6,256 nucleotides of DNA from Christiangramia sp. (lineage in GTDB: Bacteria > Bacteroidota > Bacteroidia > Flavobacteriales > Flavobacteriaceae): positions 1 to 6,256 of the forward strand of contig JAGXII010000182.1 in assembly GCA_024635735.1 (NCBI GenBank), given 5' to 3'. Positions 5,126 to 6,256 of the stretch are shown here, in pieces. Numbering within the stretch: position 1 is the stretch's first letter; every line of letters starts with the position of its first letter. The position numbers and the translations under genes were made by a program. Below the pieces are notes generated by a model. That model was not told the origin of the DNA. It did not search any database and saw only the letters and a program-made list of their open reading frames with translations.

Positions 5126-5773
5126 TTAAGTAGATTTAATCTCGTTCATTAACTGGAAGGCCTGATTCACGTATTCCTTTTCCAGAAAAATCGTAAAGTA
5201 GTTGGAGGTAGAAATAATCTCGTAAACAGGAATTCCTTCGTAAGCCAGCAGCTTAAAAATATAAAAGTTAAGACCAACCGTTTTGGTGTTCTTTTCGGGG
5301 AGCGCGATGGTAATGGAGGATAGTTCTTCAGAAATACTTACTAACTGCTCCTTAATAAAAATCTTTTCGATGATGGGCTGAAGGCTCGTAGACACAAGAA
5401 AGTTGCTTTCCTGGACGTTGCTGGAATAGTTTAGAAAAATTCCGGTGCGATCTTTTATTTCATTTAGAAGATCGGCTTTACAGGCAATGATGTTCTGACT
5501 ATTCAAATAGGTGTATTCTGTAATTCCCGAGCGAACTATCATATCTCCAAGTTCCCGGAAATTCTTTGCATTAAACTTACTTCTCTTTGGATGATACCTG
5601 CGCAGAGCCATAATTATTGAACCCTGTTTTACCGGTTTCCTCATTTCCTTTTCCACCTCTGGTTGTAAATCGGCCGCCAGGGAACTAAAGTTGATAATAT
5701 TACGGGCAAGTGCATCATCCAAAAAAGGTTGATGTTTTATAATGTCATGTACACAGGTACTTATCGTCTTCAT
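5126..5773 (-). CDS. ACT-like domain protein beside aspartate kinase
   Basis: A 215-residue soluble protein without signal peptide or membrane segment. The N-terminal 75 residues look helical, with a stretch ALARNIINFSSLAADLQPEV (21-40) leading into KQGSIIMALRRYHP (49-62). I associate this arrangement with DNA-binding-like modules of stand-alone ACT proteins, but I cannot confirm it. The C-terminal part (about 150-213) has the ACT order of strand (SSITIALPE), helix (FYIFKLLAYEGIP), strand pair (VYEIISTSNYFTIFLE) and helix (VNQAFQLMNEIK), much like the regulatory ACT domain of aspartate kinases. Residues 85-140 could form a degenerate first ACT-like unit. It diverges from the aspartate kinase gene across a 98-bp gap, so a regulatory tie to lysine/threonine synthesis is a reasonable inference. 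No kinase motif is present. The ATG at 5773 sits about 20 bases downstream of a predicted transcription start. Confidence 0.72.
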   Translation of the reverse strand: MKTISTCVHDIIKHQPFLDDALARNIINFSSLAADLQPEVEKEMRKPVKQGSIIMALRRYHPKRSKFNAKNFRELGDMIVRSGITEYTYLNSQNIIACKADLLNEIKDRTGIFLNYSSNVQESNFLVSTSLQPIIEKIFIKEQLVSISEELSSITIALPEKNTKTVGLNFYIFKLLAYEGIPVYEIISTSNYFTIFLEKEYVNQAFQLMNEIKST

Positions 5774-5790
5774 TGTTAAATAATATACAA

Positions 5791-5824
5791 TTTGTGCAAA
5801 GGTATAAAAAAGAAGTTATTTTTT
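5791..5824 (+). promoter_or_regulatory. Possible promoter of the aspartate kinase gene
   Basis: TTTG at 5791-5794, a 22-base spacer and TATTTTTT at 5817-5824 match the Bacteroidota pattern except for the final G of the -7 box. Transcription would begin near 5830, at a tandem CTCCAAC repeat (5830-5843). If real, its -33 element is next to the -7 box of the divergent ACT-like gene. Confidence 0.3.
5797..5804 (-). promoter_or_regulatory. -7 box of the ACT-like gene
   Basis: On the minus strand, TACCTTTG followed by CAC is an exact TAnnTTTG box, and the 12-base context GTGCAAAGGTAT (plus strand, 5794-5805) is identical to that at the FKBP promoter. The start would be near 5792, about 20 bases before the ATG. 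No TTG lies at the usual distance; the nearest is 28 bases away. Confidence 0.55.
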
Positions 5825-5871
5825 TTAATCTCCAACCTCCAACTAGTAATTATGCAATCTGAATCTGATAT

Positions 5872-6256
5872 ATGAAAGTTTTAAAATTCGGTGGTACTTC
5901 TGTTGGCTCTGCGGAAAGCATTCGTAACGTTAGGGAAATTATATTAGCCCAAAAGGGCCGAAAAATAGTAGTGGTTTCAGCCATGTCTGGAGTTACCAAT
6001 ACCCTGGTAGAGCTTTTTTCATCTATGAAGACTGGAAGGATAGAACAGGTTGAAGAGCTTATGTTGGGCCTTAAACTCAAGCACCTTAACCTCATAGAAA
6101 AACTTATCGAGGGAACAGAGAATAGGCGAGTAGCCCAAAACCGCTTTCTGGAAATCTACCAGGATTTGGAGGAAGCACTCAAGGTCGAAACCATTTCTGA
6201 AGCTGCTGTTGTTACTTATGGAGAAAGCTTTTTAAGTCTCATTTTCTCCCATTACC
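5872..6256 (+). CDS. Aspartate kinase (N-terminal 128 residues)
   Basis: The open frame starts at ATG 5872 and runs off the right edge after 128 residues plus one base. The opening MKVLKFGGTSVGS carries the KFGGTSV nucleotide-binding signature of aspartate kinases (Lys5, Gly7, Gly8, Thr9, Ser10). IVVVSAMSGVTNTL follows at about 32-45. A helical segment leads to VVTYGESFLSLIFSHY at the edge, matching the GE(R/S)xS substrate-binding region. The enzyme phosphorylates L-aspartate with ATP, the first step to lysine, threonine, methionine and diaminopimelate. Because the C-terminus is missing, I cannot say whether it is the monofunctional enzyme (LysC) or fused to homoserine dehydrogenase (ThrA), so no symbol is given. 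The divergent ACT-like gene upstream may be functionally linked. Confidence 0.93.
   Translation, partial: MKVLKFGGTSVGSAESIRNVREIILAQKGRKIVVVSAMSGVTNTLVELFSSMKTGRIEQVEELMLGLKLKHLNLIEKLIEGTENRRVAQNRFLEIYQDLEEALKVETISEAAVVTYGESFLSLIFSHY

Noticed and set aside
5850..6095. An 81-residue minus-strand open frame
   Set aside because: It is antisense to the aspartate kinase N-terminus, which has a clear KFGGTSV signature.
1..6256. Mobile elements, CRISPR arrays, defence or toxin-antitoxin systems, tRNA genes
   Set aside because: I saw no transposase, integrase, regularly spaced repeats or cloverleaf, and composition looks even across the window.

Overview
The window reads as ordinary chromosome from a flavobacterium (Bacteroidota, probably Flavobacteriaceae near Gramella, Salegentibacter or Zunongwangia). 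The base composition is AT-rich, several intergenic gaps carry the Bacteroidota promoter form TTG/TTTG-N19-22-TAnnTTTG, starts are preceded by A-rich stretches rather than spaced Shine-Dalgarno sequences, and the protein set is typical of the group. The genus is an inference from remembered family resemblance, not from a search. I see no mobile element, CRISPR array, tRNA or rRNA.

Left part (1-1803). A LuxC-type acyl-CoA reductase (minus strand, running off the left edge) and a two-cluster [4Fe-4S] ferredoxin (plus strand) diverge from a 64-bp gap. Each has its own promoter, and the two -7 boxes form the arms of one 18-bp palindrome. The ferredoxin converges on a SlyD-like FKBP prolyl isomerase (minus strand), and a perfect 26-bp inverted repeat between them should end transcription in both directions.

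Middle part (1804-4294). After a 284-bp non-coding gap comes a small cell-envelope group on the plus strand. It holds a 3D-domain lipoprotein overlapping a PAP2 phosphatase by 17 bases, then a CPBP-family membrane protease-like protein with altered motif residues. The first two suggest peptidoglycan or lipid-carrier work at the cell envelope. On the minus strand, almost touching the end of the CPBP gene, lies a 44-residue membrane miniprotein with a Cys-Gly-Cys motif that ordinary gene calling would easily miss.

Right part (4295-6256). A secreted SMP-30/gluconolactonase-like beta-propeller with all four expected metal ligands runs into a minus-strand gene with no base between their stop codons. 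That minus-strand gene encodes a 215-residue protein with a C-terminal ACT-like segment. It is transcribed away from an aspartate kinase whose first 128 residues are in the window. This pairing suggests a free-standing regulatory protein linked to aspartate-family amino acid synthesis.

I found no clearly new multi-gene system. The most worthwhile leads are the ACT-like protein beside aspartate kinase, the hidden 44-residue protein, and the face-to-face promoter palindrome.
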